In this document: positions 1-9,666 of the stretch, one piece after another
Layout: each line of letters opens with the position of its first letter
Numbering within the stretch: the stretch's first letter is position 1
Source: Fonsecaea monophora
Lineage: Eukaryota > Ascomycota > Eurotiomycetes > Chaetothyriales > Herpotrichiellaceae
Length of the DNA stretch: 64,000 bases
Direction: 5' to 3'
Assembly (NCBI RefSeq): GCF_001642475.1
Contig: NW_019173934.1
Coordinates: forward strand, 496,001-560,000
The notes under the pieces: generated by a model
Seen by the model: only the letters and a program-made list of their open reading frames with translations
Databases searched by the model: none
What the model was told of the DNA's origin: nothing
Position numbers and translations under genes: made by a program

Positions 1-1836
1 GCGGAACAACTGCAAGCAAGCTCTCAGGCCCAGGCGCGTGCTAGTCAACACGAGGGCTTTGGCGCGCAGGGGGGTTATCGTGGAATTGAGGATTATGGAG
101 GCTCCTCGAGGGGGATAGATGACTGGGAGACTAGTCGGGCATCACATCCCAGCTATCCGTCGCAACCTCAGTCTTTTGGCGCAAATGCTTGGAATCAACA
201 GTCTCAATCAGGTTATCAGCCACATTGGGAACAGAACCCACCTCAGTACCAACAGCAATCGCAGTGGCATGACCAAGGCATGCCGCAGAGTTTCAACAAT
301 CCACCACCGTCTCAACATCAATCTCAATGGCATGATCAGGGGATGAACCAAAACTATGCTGCACACGACCAATATGGCAATACACAGCAGGACTGGCAGC
401 AACCACAACATACGAGTTCTCATCCCTCACAGCCTATGCAGTCAGCTAATCCAACACAACCACAACCGCCACCAGCGCAATCCGGTGGTCCCAGTTCAAC
501 CGCTCTCGAAGGACTCTCAAATTTTGACCCAGCCAAGACGGTCGCTCAGATCTATCCGATTTTAGCATTCCGAGATAAAGTTGTTCGGACAATCAGTGGT
601 ATCATCGAAAAGATTCCAGGTTTAGAGGCGCTTGTCGACCGTATCACCGAAACTCTGACGGTGTTCATCCTCTCACTCCTGGCCCCTTTTGTACGACCAA
701 TCCTCAACGCAATCTCTAAGGCACTGCAGACGGGTAGTGAGGGTGTTCTGAGTTCATCCGCAAAGCATCAATACGAGGTCTGGACGGATCCACATTGTAC
801 GGATCCCACGCACTCAATGCTGAGCAAGGACCACTTCAGCAACATGCTGAACGAACCTGCCGGCAATGTGGCCGCTGAGATTCTCAAATTTGTGGCTCCG
901 CGAGTTCTATATGCTTGGGAACACCCTGATGTCCCGGTGCAACAGGTCATGCACGATGTCGAGAGTATATTCCATCATCCCGCCTTCAGAAATGAAAGAC
1001 TCGAAGTCCATCGGAGTATGTTCGGTGCAGTAACGCGATGGGTGGACGGCTTACCCGACAGGGGACGCAGTCTCGAAAGCCTGTTGAGTTCAGACGGCGT
1101 ACGAGCTGGTAAAAACCACAAAGGAGGCGTTAATGAGCACATACAGCATTCTGCTCCAAGCACCGGCGGAGCACACCATACAAGTTCTAGCCCACTGGGC
1201 GGCCTTGCGAGTTTCATCCCAGGTCAACAACAGCACGGTGGCGGAGGAGGGCACCAGTCTTCGTCAAACTCTGGAGCATTTGGTGGACTGGCGAATCTCA
1301 TTCCTGGTGGACACCAGAGCAGCGGCCAAGGGAGAAATCCGCTGGGTATGGTAGGTAACGTCCTCGGAAATTTCACGGGGCATAAACCGGCGCAACAACA
1401 ACATGGAGGAGGTGGTGGTCTGGGAAATATGTTGAGCATGGCCGAAAAGTTACCAATTCCTGGTGTCCACGGGGTCGCCGGCTCGTTGAACAAATACACG
1501 AAATTCATGGGCGGCTTTCCTGGAAGCGGAGCACGCGGTCTAGACGATCAGGATTTCGGATCGAATGGCAGTGAATTAGGGGGATCAAAGGAACTGCACG
1601 AAGCCGCACTGCTTGGAGAGCGCTCGGCTGCAGACAACAGATCGCCCAGTCCCATGCCCTTACAGCCACCTCCCGGATACGAGCAATATGGTCGACAAGA
1701 TGCTGGTAATTATGGATACGGTCAAGAAGGGCAAGACTATCAATACCAGACCGCCTACCAGGATCCGTACCAGAGTCAGGGTCAGTATCATGGTGGCGGT
1801 GGCGGCGAAAGCGCGGGTTATTATGGAGGACGTTGA
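1..1836 (+). CDS. het-C: Het-C family protein, C-terminal part (5' partial)
   Basis: The frame is open from base 1, so the gene begins outside the window; 611 residues are visible. Seen: a Q/S/P-rich stretch, then a structured block (from about base 500 to 1100) with a hydrophobic helix and the segment WTDPHCTDPTHSMLSKDHF, then a very Gly-rich tail with GGGG runs ending in GYYGGR. This order, and the DPTHSMLSKDHFS-type motif, are what I know from the fungal Het-C heterokaryon-incompatibility family, whose N-terminal part with signal peptide would lie upstream. In Neurospora, allelic het-c differences trigger incompatibility after hyphal fusion; whether this copy does so cannot be told. No intron is needed in the visible part. 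The ATG at 280 is internal, not the start. Family call fairly firm, function inferred. Confidence 0.75.
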   Translation, partial: AEQLQASSQAQARASQHEGFGAQGGYRGIEDYGGSSRGIDDWETSRASHPSYPSQPQSFGANAWNQQSQSGYQPHWEQNPPQYQQQSQWHDQGMPQSFNNPPPSQHQSQWHDQGMNQNYAAHDQYGNTQQDWQQPQHTSSHPSQPMQSANPTQPQPPPAQSGGPSSTALEGLSNFDPAKTVAQIYPILAFRDKVVRTISGIIEKIPGLEALVDRITETLTVFILSLLAPFVRPILNAISKALQTGSEGVLSSSAKHQYEVWTDPHCTDPTHSMLSKDHFSNMLNEPAGNVAAEILKFVAPRVLYAWEHPDVPVQQVMHDVESIFHHPAFRNERLEVHRSMFGAVTRWVDGLPDRGRSLESLLSSDGVRAGKNHKGGVNEHIQHSAPSTGGAHHTSSSPLGGLASFIPGQQQHGGGGGHQSSSNSGAFGGLANLIPGGHQSSGQGRNPLGMVGNVLGNFTGHKPAQQQHGGGGGLGNMLSMAEKLPIPGVHGVAGSLNKYTKFMGGFPGSGARGLDDQDFGSNGSELGGSKELHEAALLGERSAADNRSPSPMPLQPPPGYEQYGRQDAGNYGYGQEGQDYQYQTAYQDPYQSQGQYHGGGGGESAGYYGGR

Positions 1837-1979
1837 CGAAAGGAAGATCTAGAAACCACAGGAGAGGGACGAGGCAATACACCGTGTAATGATTGTCGAT
1901 CGCCGCCCAATAAGTGTCCGAATCATAGATTATCACTGAATTTATCAATTGCTGTTAGAGAGAAGCGAGGCTGCGGAGG

Positions 1980-2807
1980 TTACAACTTGTCAAATCCGCC
2001 GTGTCTCCCACGTCCATCGGCAAATCGAGCAGCACCAGCTATACTCTCCATCTGCACTACTTTGACCCCGTGATCGTACTCGTACCTCATGGCATCCTCA
2101 AAATTCTGGGCATTATATGCGGCATAGTAGCAAGAATCTCGGTCAGAATTCATGCACGCGTTGGGGAACCTCAGTAGTGATTCGGCGAGTTTCGTGGCTT
2201 CCTCGAGCGCCTTGCCCTTGGGAACGACTCTGTTTGCGAGACCCATGGACAGAGCTTCCTGGGCAGAAACTGGTCGTCCGGTAAGAATCATATCCAATGC
2301 TCGTCCCAGGCCAACGATGGCTTGCAAGCGGACTGTGCCGCCGTCTATCAGCGGCACACCCCAGCGACGACAGTAGACCCCGAAGATTGCGTCCTCTTCA
2401 ACCACCCGCATGTCGGCCAGAAGGCTCAATTCGAGGCCGCCGGCAACGGCGTGACCTGCCACTGCGGCGATGACGGGCTTTTTCACCTGCAACCTCGATG
2501 GGCCCATGGGACCGCAGTTGCGGTCTTGAACTGGTTGCAGATGATCTCTATCCAGCGGATCCAGAGTGGCTGGATCTTGTTTTGACTGTGCGGTCAGGTC
2601 GACAAGGTCTGCGCCGGCGCAGAAGGCTCCCTCGGACCCGGTGAGGATAGCGAATTTCTGCGAGGCGTCTTCCTCGAACTCAATAAAGGCCGAATATAGA
2701 GCGCGAGCGGTGGATGGATTCACGGCATTGCGGCGATGGGGGCGGGTGATGGTGATTGTAGTGATTCCAGATGAGGTTTTGGAGACGGTGATGGACGATT
2801 GGCTCAT
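1980..2807 (-). CDS. Enoyl-CoA hydratase/isomerase (crotonase) family protein
   Basis: Single-exon, 275 residues when started at the ATG at 2807 (MSQSSITV); an upstream in-frame extension exists but adds an unconserved, hydrophobic leader. Crotonase features seen: ITRPHRRNAV near the N-terminus, the oxyanion-hole segment GAFCAGADL, and AGHAVAGGLELSLLADMRV carrying the first catalytic-type Glu. The second catalytic Glu position of classical hydratases (FGxPE) reads FGVYC here, followed by RRWGVPLIDGGTVRL, so one acid/base residue is replaced. The fold suggests acyl-CoA chemistry, but substrate and exact reaction (hydration, isomerisation or other) are open. No peroxisomal or mitochondrial signal is obvious; the C-terminus is FDKL, not a canonical PTS1. 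It is tail-to-tail with het-C, about 140 bp apart. Confidence 0.85.
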   Translation of the reverse strand: MSQSSITVSKTSSGITTITITRPHRRNAVNPSTARALYSAFIEFEEDASQKFAILTGSEGAFCAGADLVDLTAQSKQDPATLDPLDRDHLQPVQDRNCGPMGPSRLQVKKPVIAAVAGHAVAGGLELSLLADMRVVEEDAIFGVYCRRWGVPLIDGGTVRLQAIVGLGRALDMILTGRPVSAQEALSMGLANRVVPKGKALEEATKLAESLLRFPNACMNSDRDSCYYAAYNAQNFEDAMRYEYDHGVKVVQMESIAGAARFADGRGRHGGFDKL

Positions 2808-3969
2808 GATTTCTGTGAGAGGGATATACACGGAAACAAAGCACAATGGCTGAACAAGGGTATTCAGTTGGGCCAATCTTTGTTGTGGAGAGAAAAGGTG
2901 TTTGGGCTAGGAGAGCTGAAGTGTTACTATGCATTGGTAGCCTTGCGAGGTGCAGCGTGCGCCACTTGGTGGTTTTCAGCTTCCGAGGTTCACAAGGCTG
3001 CGAGAGAGGCCGACTCGCCCAGAGCCTCGAAACTCAATCTCGCCACCAAAATGCGGGCTGAATTAAACACACGAGTACGGGTGAAGATGAGATCTGATGG
3101 GGCTTGTTCCGAGCTCAGGTGTTTCATGTTTTCTCCAGTTGTTGGATCGCATCTATACTTGTATCTCCCATCTGGCGTCTCGCCTGTCTGTCGCTTGTCG
3201 CTACGAAATGCTGAATCTGTGACCAGTCGATCAAATCTGTCTGTCTGCTGCGCCACGAGTGCTGGCGCTTTGCACCACTGGACGGCCTGGGTTGAAACCT
3301 GGATGGGCAACCGGATGGCTGTTTGGGTCTTTACCATGCGCAACCGGAGTGGGCATTCGGGGCGCCAGGCGGGCCGCCTAGACTAGAGGTGGCCTAGGCG
3401 TCGCACCGCTGCTTGGACGCGGGCTGTAGCACCTATACTGATTGGCCTCCGAGGGCCCTCGAACCCGCCTTAGGTGCTCCTGTGCGTTTGGTGGCGCCAG
3501 TGGCGCGTTACCAACGACGTCACTGACGTTGGGAGACACCAACACAAGGCATGCGATCCTCACACAGTCTATCTCGATCTTCATTCCTTGCCTTTCGATC
3601 GTCAGAACACGTACTTCCCAAGCCCTCTATTCCAACTTTTCGATCTTGCTTTCCTTTGTGTGTTGAATCTCTTCTTTCTCCATTCTTACAACAGCCGTCA
3701 TTGATTCCCTCCTCTTGCTTTGTCCTTGTACTTATTTCAAGACCCCCTGAAAGGACCGTCCCTTTCACCAGAAACTGCGGCCCCAGCTTAATATCGCTGG
3801 TCAGTGACGTCCACTGCATCACCCACCTCTCACGTTCCAAACGCGTACGCAGGCCGTCACAAGAACACCAGTCATGCTACGACCAATCCTTTAGCAACGA
3901 GCATTCATGATACAAGATCTCTTCACGCAGAAAAGAACATTACCGCAACAAAGTCAAGCATAATACAAA
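2808..3969. other. Intergenic: divergent promoter region with pyrimidine-rich leader
   Basis: It lies between the divergent starts of the crotonase gene and the CSC1-like gene. The right half (about 3550-3850) is rich in CT tracts on the + strand, as usual for leaders of this genome. Small ORFs here overlap one another on both strands and show no family motif; I see no gene. Confidence 0.5.
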
Positions 3970-6900
3970 ATGTCGTTGAACGACACCCTAAATCTCGGTG
4001 GAAACACCACCGCAGCAGAACAGAAGAATGGCCAAAGTGCTGGTCAATTCGCCGCGTCCTTGGTCACTGCCATTGCAGTGTTCGGGATCCAAATCGGATT
4101 GTTTCTCGTCATCAAGGACCGCTTCGCCAGAATATACCAGCCGCGGACATACCTCGTCCCAGAAAGAGAACGGACCACCCCTTCACCCCCAGGCTGGTGG
4201 AAATGGATCAAGCCTGTGACTGCCACTTCAAACTCCGAATTCGTCCAAAAGTGTGGCCTGGATGCTTATTTCTTCCTGAGATATCTGCGTACGCTGCTCA
4301 AAATATTTGTTCCGGCGGCCTTGGTTATCTTGCCAATTCTTATTCCTCTCAACATGGTCGATGGTCGTGGGGCACAATTTGCACTCGGCAAAAATGAGAA
4401 TGAGAGCAATGTGACGGGCTTGGATCAGCTGGCTTGGGGAAATGTCGCTCCCAACCACACAGGTCGATATTGGGCTCACTGGCTGTTGGCCTTGGGTCTT
4501 ATTGTCTGGATATGTTACGTGTCTTTCGACGAACTACGAGGCTACATCCGAATGCGGCAGGCGTACTTGACCTCCCCCCAACATCGTCTGCGTGCCTCTG
4601 CTACCACTGTGCTGGTGAGCTCGATACCTCAGAAGTGGTGCAACGTCGAGGCTCTTGATGGCCTCTACGACGTGTTCCCCGGCGGACTGAGAAACATCTG
4701 GATCAACCGCAACTTTGACGAGCTCAGTGCCAAGATAAAACGACGCGATAAGCTCGCTAAAACTCTTGAAGCAGCCGAAACAGAGCTTATCAGGAAATGT
4801 TTCAAAAAGCACGAGGAGGGTATTGCCAAAGCTGAGAAGGAGGCCGGCAAGAAACTCACCAAGGAGGAAAAGAAGCTGCGAGCTACCATTAGGGATGAAG
4901 CTGGTGATCGAGCAGCCCATGGTCATGGAACCTCGACTGGAAATCCTCATCAGATTGAGCATAACCTCCACGATGTCATCCACGGCCATCAGGCTGGTTC
5001 TCACTCGGCGTCAAGCGATGATGAGGAGGACGAGATTCCCGAGCCTCAGCGAGACCGGTTCAATATCCCCATCATTGGCGGAGGCATATCTGCGGTCACT
5101 CACGGTCTGGACAAAGTTGGCAAAGGATTGCTGGGAGGTATTCGTGGTGTCAACAAGGGAGTCACTAACACCATCGACACCACCAATGGTTTCGTGGCGG
5201 CTGATGTCGAACAAAAGGAACTGGGCCGCAGTTCTCACGACGACAACGACGAAGTAGAAGGAGTCAGACCAACGGCATCCAAGAACCACAAAGCATATGG
5301 ACAACCGCGAACAACACGTGCCAAAGATGCCTCTGCAAAGAATGATAGCTCACTTGACGACCGGGGAAGGACAGTGGAGAATTCCACCGCTCAACGATCC
5401 CAAAGCCCGATCTCTCAAGGTAGTACAATGGGGGGTGAAAAGGCTCGACCAGAAAAGCAATTGACTAGAGTTGAAAAGTTCAAAAAAGCCATAGGTCTCG
5501 GCTCAGACGAAAAGGAGCCAGTCGACTACCCATCTGCGTTTGAATGGAACTTTGACCACGACCCCGATGATGCAGTCTGGCGACGTTATCTGCGCGATAA
5601 AGATCGCGAGACAATGCGACTACCAATATTCGGCTGGCAATGGATGCCTTCGCTGCCTCTAATGGGCGAAAAGGTTGACACCATTCGATACTGCCGAAAG
5701 GAGGTTGCTCGGCTCAATGTCGAAATAGAGGATGATCAAGCCCATCCTGAACGGTTCCCACTGATGAACTCCGCCTTTGTCCAGTTCAATCACCAGGTCG
5801 CGGCACACATGGCGTGTCAGGCTGTCAGTCACCATCTGCCCAAGCAGATGGCTCCACGCTTGGTCGAGATCGATCCCAATGATGTGATTTGGGACAACAT
5901 GTCGATCCCATGGTGGTCTGCATACATTCGAACAGGCGGGGTTGTCGCTATTGTGGTTGGTATGATCATCCTCTGGGCCATCCCCATCGCTTTCACGTCG
6001 GCTCTTTCGCAGCTCGAGACTGCTGCAAAGACGTGGGAGTGGCTTCATTGGGTTCTCAAGATTCCTGCTTGGATCCGGAGTGTCCTTCAAGGTGTGTTGC
6101 CCGCGGCGTTGCTCGGTCTACTACTGTTCCTGCTCCCTCTAATCCTTCGTTTCCTGGTGCGATGCCAGGGAACACCGTCTGGGATGCTGGTGGAACTTTC
6201 GGTTCAACGCTACTACTTTTGCTTCCTGTTCGTTCAGTTGTTCCTGGTCGTCTCAATCGCCTCTGCGTTGACCCAGTTCTTTGCGCTTTTCACGAGCGTA
6301 GACGGCTGGACCAACGTCCCGAGTCTCCTGGGCAACAACATCCCAAAGGCCAGCAATTATTTCTTCTCATACATGCTCCTCCAGGCCTTGTCAGTGAGTG
6401 CTGGAGCCCTGCTGCAAGTGGGCTCACTCATCGGATGGTTCGTTCTCGCCCCTCTCTTCGACAATACAGCCCGGGCCAAATTCACACGACAGACTCAATT
6501 ACAAAACATCCAATGGGGAACATTCTTCCCTGTGTACACGAATCTGGCTTGCATCGGTTTGATCTATTCCGTTATCTCGCCTCTGATCCTTCTCTTCAAC
6601 ATCGTCACCTTCTCGCTTTTTTGGTTTGTCTACCGGTATAACACACTTTACGTCAATCGCTTTACTCGCGACACAGGTGGTCTTTTGTATCCCAACGCCA
6701 TTAATTTCACCTTTGTTGGTGTCTATGTGATGGAGGTTGCTCTGATTGGCATGTTTTTCTTGGTCAGAGATCAACACGGGAACGTCGCTTGCTCAGGCCA
6801 AGCAATCGGGATGATTGTGATCCTTATCCTCACCGCCGGTTACCAGTTACTGCTAAACAACGCTTTCAGCCCATTGTTTAGATACCTCCCGATCACTCTG

Positions 6901-7794
6901 GAAGATGATGCAGTCCGACGAGACGAGGAATTTGCTCGAGCAATGCAAAGGAAACATGGACTCATTGAGAACGAGAATGAAGATGAAGATCTCGAAGACC
7001 AGCTGGAGCGTAACGAGCGACAGTCGATGGAGGAAGACCGCCAACAACACGAGATCGAACTTCAAGACATTGAAAAGGGTAGACAGGACAGACTCGAACG
7101 ACAAAGGTCTCAGAAGTTGCCTGAGCTTGAGCCATACGAGTTTCAGAATCCAGAGATCGCGATGAATTTGGACCAGGATAGCAGAGGTGTACGAATGATG
7201 AAAGCAGCCGCCCAGATGACAGCCGACAAGACGAAAGGCCTTGTGCCGCGCAATATTTCTCAGAGAAACAATCGCAAATCCTGGGCCGACCGGGATAACA
7301 CAAGGAACCGTCGAGCATCGAACTTTGGTGAATGGGAGAATCCCTCACAAAGTAGAAGCCTATCGCAAGTCGGCGGAGCATCGAAGCGTCAGTCTCATCA
7401 TTTGCAACAACCAAAGGGTGTCTTTGACAAGCTCAACAACTTCAACCCGGTCACGGGCAATGAGAAGGACATTGAAGCACAACGTGCAGCCCGGAACCAA
7501 CTTGCCGATGCTCTTTTTGGAGGAGTCAATGACGAATTGGAGGATCTGACCCCGGAAGAGCGCGATAAACTCGTGCAGAGGGCTTTCCAACACAGTGCAC
7601 TCCGAGCCAAAAGACCTGTCATCTGGATTCCTCGGGATGAACTCGGCGTTAGTGACGACGAGGTACACCGGATGGGCCGCTTCAGCCAACACCTTTGGGT
7701 GAGCAATGTCCGACAGGGTCTTGATTCCAAAGGCCGGTGTGTCTACAGTGGCGCTCCGCCTGATTTCAGCGAGGTGGATGTGATCCAGCTCTAA
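3970..7794 (+). CDS. CSC1/OSCA-like stress-gated cation channel (DUF221, 'phosphate metabolism protein 7' type)
   Basis: Single exon, 1274 residues, start ATG in a good context (acaaaATGTC). Architecture seen: an N-terminal helix (about residues 27-48), helices near 108-128 and 168-186 with a cysteine-containing loop, a long cytoplasmic insert (about 200-640, charged and low-complexity around 330-500), then a block of about eight membrane spans (about 645-970), an acidic coiled linker, and a C-terminal module with RAKRPVIWIPRDELGVSDDE typical of the extracellular tail domain of this family. Known: CSC1/OSCA proteins are osmosensitive, calcium-permeable channels of the plasma membrane or endomembranes. 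The insert between helices 3 and 4 is longer than in plant OSCA, as is common in filamentous fungi. Ion selectivity is inferred from family only. Confidence 0.9.
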   Translation: MSLNDTLNLGGNTTAAEQKNGQSAGQFAASLVTAIAVFGIQIGLFLVIKDRFARIYQPRTYLVPERERTTPSPPGWWKWIKPVTATSNSEFVQKCGLDAYFFLRYLRTLLKIFVPAALVILPILIPLNMVDGRGAQFALGKNENESNVTGLDQLAWGNVAPNHTGRYWAHWLLALGLIVWICYVSFDELRGYIRMRQAYLTSPQHRLRASATTVLVSSIPQKWCNVEALDGLYDVFPGGLRNIWINRNFDELSAKIKRRDKLAKTLEAAETELIRKCFKKHEEGIAKAEKEAGKKLTKEEKKLRATIRDEAGDRAAHGHGTSTGNPHQIEHNLHDVIHGHQAGSHSASSDDEEDEIPEPQRDRFNIPIIGGGISAVTHGLDKVGKGLLGGIRGVNKGVTNTIDTTNGFVAADVEQKELGRSSHDDNDEVEGVRPTASKNHKAYGQPRTTRAKDASAKNDSSLDDRGRTVENSTAQRSQSPISQGSTMGGEKARPEKQLTRVEKFKKAIGLGSDEKEPVDYPSAFEWNFDHDPDDAVWRRYLRDKDRETMRLPIFGWQWMPSLPLMGEKVDTIRYCRKEVARLNVEIEDDQAHPERFPLMNSAFVQFNHQVAAHMACQAVSHHLPKQMAPRLVEIDPNDVIWDNMSIPWWSAYIRTGGVVAIVVGMIILWAIPIAFTSALSQLETAAKTWEWLHWVLKIPAWIRSVLQGVLPAALLGLLLFLLPLILRFLVRCQGTPSGMLVELSVQRYYFCFLFVQLFLVVSIASALTQFFALFTSVDGWTNVPSLLGNNIPKASNYFFSYMLLQALSVSAGALLQVGSLIGWFVLAPLFDNTARAKFTRQTQLQNIQWGTFFPVYTNLACIGLIYSVISPLILLFNIVTFSLFWFVYRYNTLYVNRFTRDTGGLLYPNAINFTFVGVYVMEVALIGMFFLVRDQHGNVACSGQAIGMIVILILTAGYQLLLNNAFSPLFRYLPITLEDDAVRRDEEFARAMQRKHGLIENENEDEDLEDQLERNERQSMEEDRQQHEIELQDIEKGRQDRLERQRSQKLPELEPYEFQNPEIAMNLDQDSRGVRMMKAAAQMTADKTKGLVPRNISQRNNRKSWADRDNTRNRRASNFGEWENPSQSRSLSQVGGASKRQSHHLQQPKGVFDKLNNFNPVTGNEKDIEAQRAARNQLADALFGGVNDELEDLTPEERDKLVQRAFQHSALRAKRPVIWIPRDELGVSDDEVHRMGRFSQHLWVSNVRQGLDSKGRCVYSGAPPDFSEVDVIQL

Positions 7795-8507
7795 ATGCTC
7801 ACAGAGAAGCAATGTAACAACGTTGGCGAACGATGAAAACGGTCGTCATCCTTTGCGAGGCGTTTTTCAGACCCCATATTTGGGCGTATCAGTCTATTGA
7901 GAAGCAACTGAAGCAATGATTAATGTACCTGTTAGCGAGAGACGAGACGGTCTTGCACCGAGATTTTGATGTCCATAGAGCTCCGACGATACCCTTCGAA
8001 TGCATGTAACAATTACTGAGAATAGATTGACAATATTGTGTTTCAATTAGCTACACCAATCCGCTGTAATGTATATTTACCTTGCTTGTCCGTGCCAGGT
8101 TGCCATTCCTCAAGTCCTGATTGTGAGCTGAACAGAGCAGAGCAGAGCGACACGGTGTCTATGGTCCAAATGACCGTTTCTCCTCGGAATGGATATGAGA
8201 GAATGTTCGAGGTCTACATGTAGGGTTCGAGTCGAGAGAGAAAAGGGAAAAGGGGGAAGAGAGAGTCGGAGAGTCGTGGTACAAAACATGGACATCCGTA
8301 TATCCCGGATGCCCTTTCATTGACTTGCTCAAAACTCCCCCAAAACCCTGGATAGACCAGCTAGCTAGTGAGCTACCTTACCTACTGTACATACCCTACA
8401 TACCTCGAGTAGTTCAATCTCACCAAATTTCCCGTCCTCCGTCCTTGGACATACGTACATAATGTGCATATCTCCCCTCCCCACGCCTCGAATTTTGCGC
8501 CTCGCCC
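7795..8507. other. Intergenic between convergent genes
   Basis: This holds the 3' flanks of the CSC1-like (+) and Vps62-like (-) genes. A purine-rich run (about 8235-8265) and a few TACC/GTAC steps (8370-8410) are visible. No coding signal seen. Confidence 0.5.
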
Positions 8508-9666
8508 TCACGCGTCCAGCGACGTGAGAACGAGACAAGCAGCCTCGTCGGCCGTGTTACAAACATTTGTCCTCCCCAGGCCCTTGAACTTGGGCCCCGT
8601 GGGCCCGCTGACAAACTTGATCTGGCCGAGCAGGTCGACCTGGCCCGTGGCGTTGAGGGGCAGTTGCGCGTCGCCCCAGACGCCGGCGAAGTCGAGCCAG
8701 GCCGTGGGGTCGCGGGCGTTGTAGGCGGTGAATTTCTGGGAGGCGTTGTCGAACGAGTAGAACAGGGCGTTGTGCAGGGGGTCCCAGAGCGGGCCGCGCC
8801 CGGCCTCGTCGGTCACGGGCGAGATGGGCAGGCCGGTCCCCAGGTTGAGGCCTGTGATGTCGAGCGGGTGGGCGCCCGGGGTCGCGTAGTTGGCGTGGGT
8901 GCCGTTGGCCGGGTAGACGATGGGGCGGGCACCGTCTTGGAATTTCTGCACGGCGCTGAACGTGAACGCCTGGCCACTCGAGTGTTGGCTGTACCACATC
9001 GCGTGGGGGGTTTCGTTCTGGAACCGCACCATGACGTGTTCCCAGTCGCCGACGTGGTCGCCCAGCTCGAGCACGGGGAGCCCAAAGATCCAGTCGCCGC
9101 GGTTGTAGGCGTAGAAGAAGAAGAAGAACGCGTCGAGGACGTCGTCGGGCTTTTCCACCGTCACGACGGCCGAGGCGGTCGTGTTGCAGGGCAAAGAGCC
9201 GTCCGGGTTGGGCTTCACGCCGTGGAACCACGGAGGGAGGGCGCGGATGCCTTGGTCGGACGTGAGGGAGACGTTGCGGCCGTTGTTGCTGAACTGGTTC
9301 AGGCTGTCGAGATTGGACAACGTCAAGGGCGCAGGTGGACAGATGTTCTGCCCCTCAAAGTCCTCGGGGTGGCTGTTGGCTACTTGTAGGGCGATGGAAC
9401 TGGGGAAGAAGGCTTCCATGGGATCGAGAAACAACACGGGAGCTGTGGTGAGGACATCTTGTCAGTTCAGTTTCTCCCATTGTAAGAGTCACATTGGCCT
9501 CCTCCTTCCCCGACGAAGCCAAGGAAGACAAGTCCCAAGACACAGAAAGATGCATACCATACTCCCGGACGAATGCTGGGACTGTGGTTCGTTTCTCGAG
9601 TTCAATCGCAGCCACCGAAACTGCCATCAATGAGAAGAGCACCGAGTAGTCTTTCGAGAATCGCAT
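8508..9666 (-). CDS. Vps62-family (DUF946-like) secreted protein
   Basis: Two exons on the minus strand: 9558-9666 and 8508-9442, with a 115-nt intron (9443-9557; 5' GTATGC, CTGAC branch point, 3' CAG), giving 347 residues. The join restores YAPVLFLDPMEAFFPSS, the usual opening of Vps62-family proteins. Exon 1 encodes a signal peptide (MRFSKDYSVLFSLMAVSVAA) followed by a KR pair suitable for Kex2. Core motifs: FFFFFYAYNRGDW, GDHVGDWEHVMVRF and GTHANYATPG. The family is named after yeast VPS62, whose loss affects vacuolar sorting, but the biochemical role is not established. Exon 2 is strikingly GC-rich compared with its neighbours, so long shadow frames appear on both strands. The signal peptide makes a secreted or vacuolar product likely. 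Confidence 0.85.

Noticed and set aside
8220..8240. GGTTCGAGTC B-box-like sequence suggesting a tRNA
   Set aside because: No cloverleaf partner sequences at the required distances.
8557..9231. 224-codon second minus-strand frame in the same place
   Set aside because: Arg-rich shadow of the Vps62-like exon with no recognisable motif.
8664..9389. 241-codon plus-strand ORF opposite the Vps62-like exon
   Set aside because: Val/Gly/Glu-rich with no motif. It exists because the real minus-strand exon is GC-rich at third positions; the minus frame has the family motifs and signal peptide.
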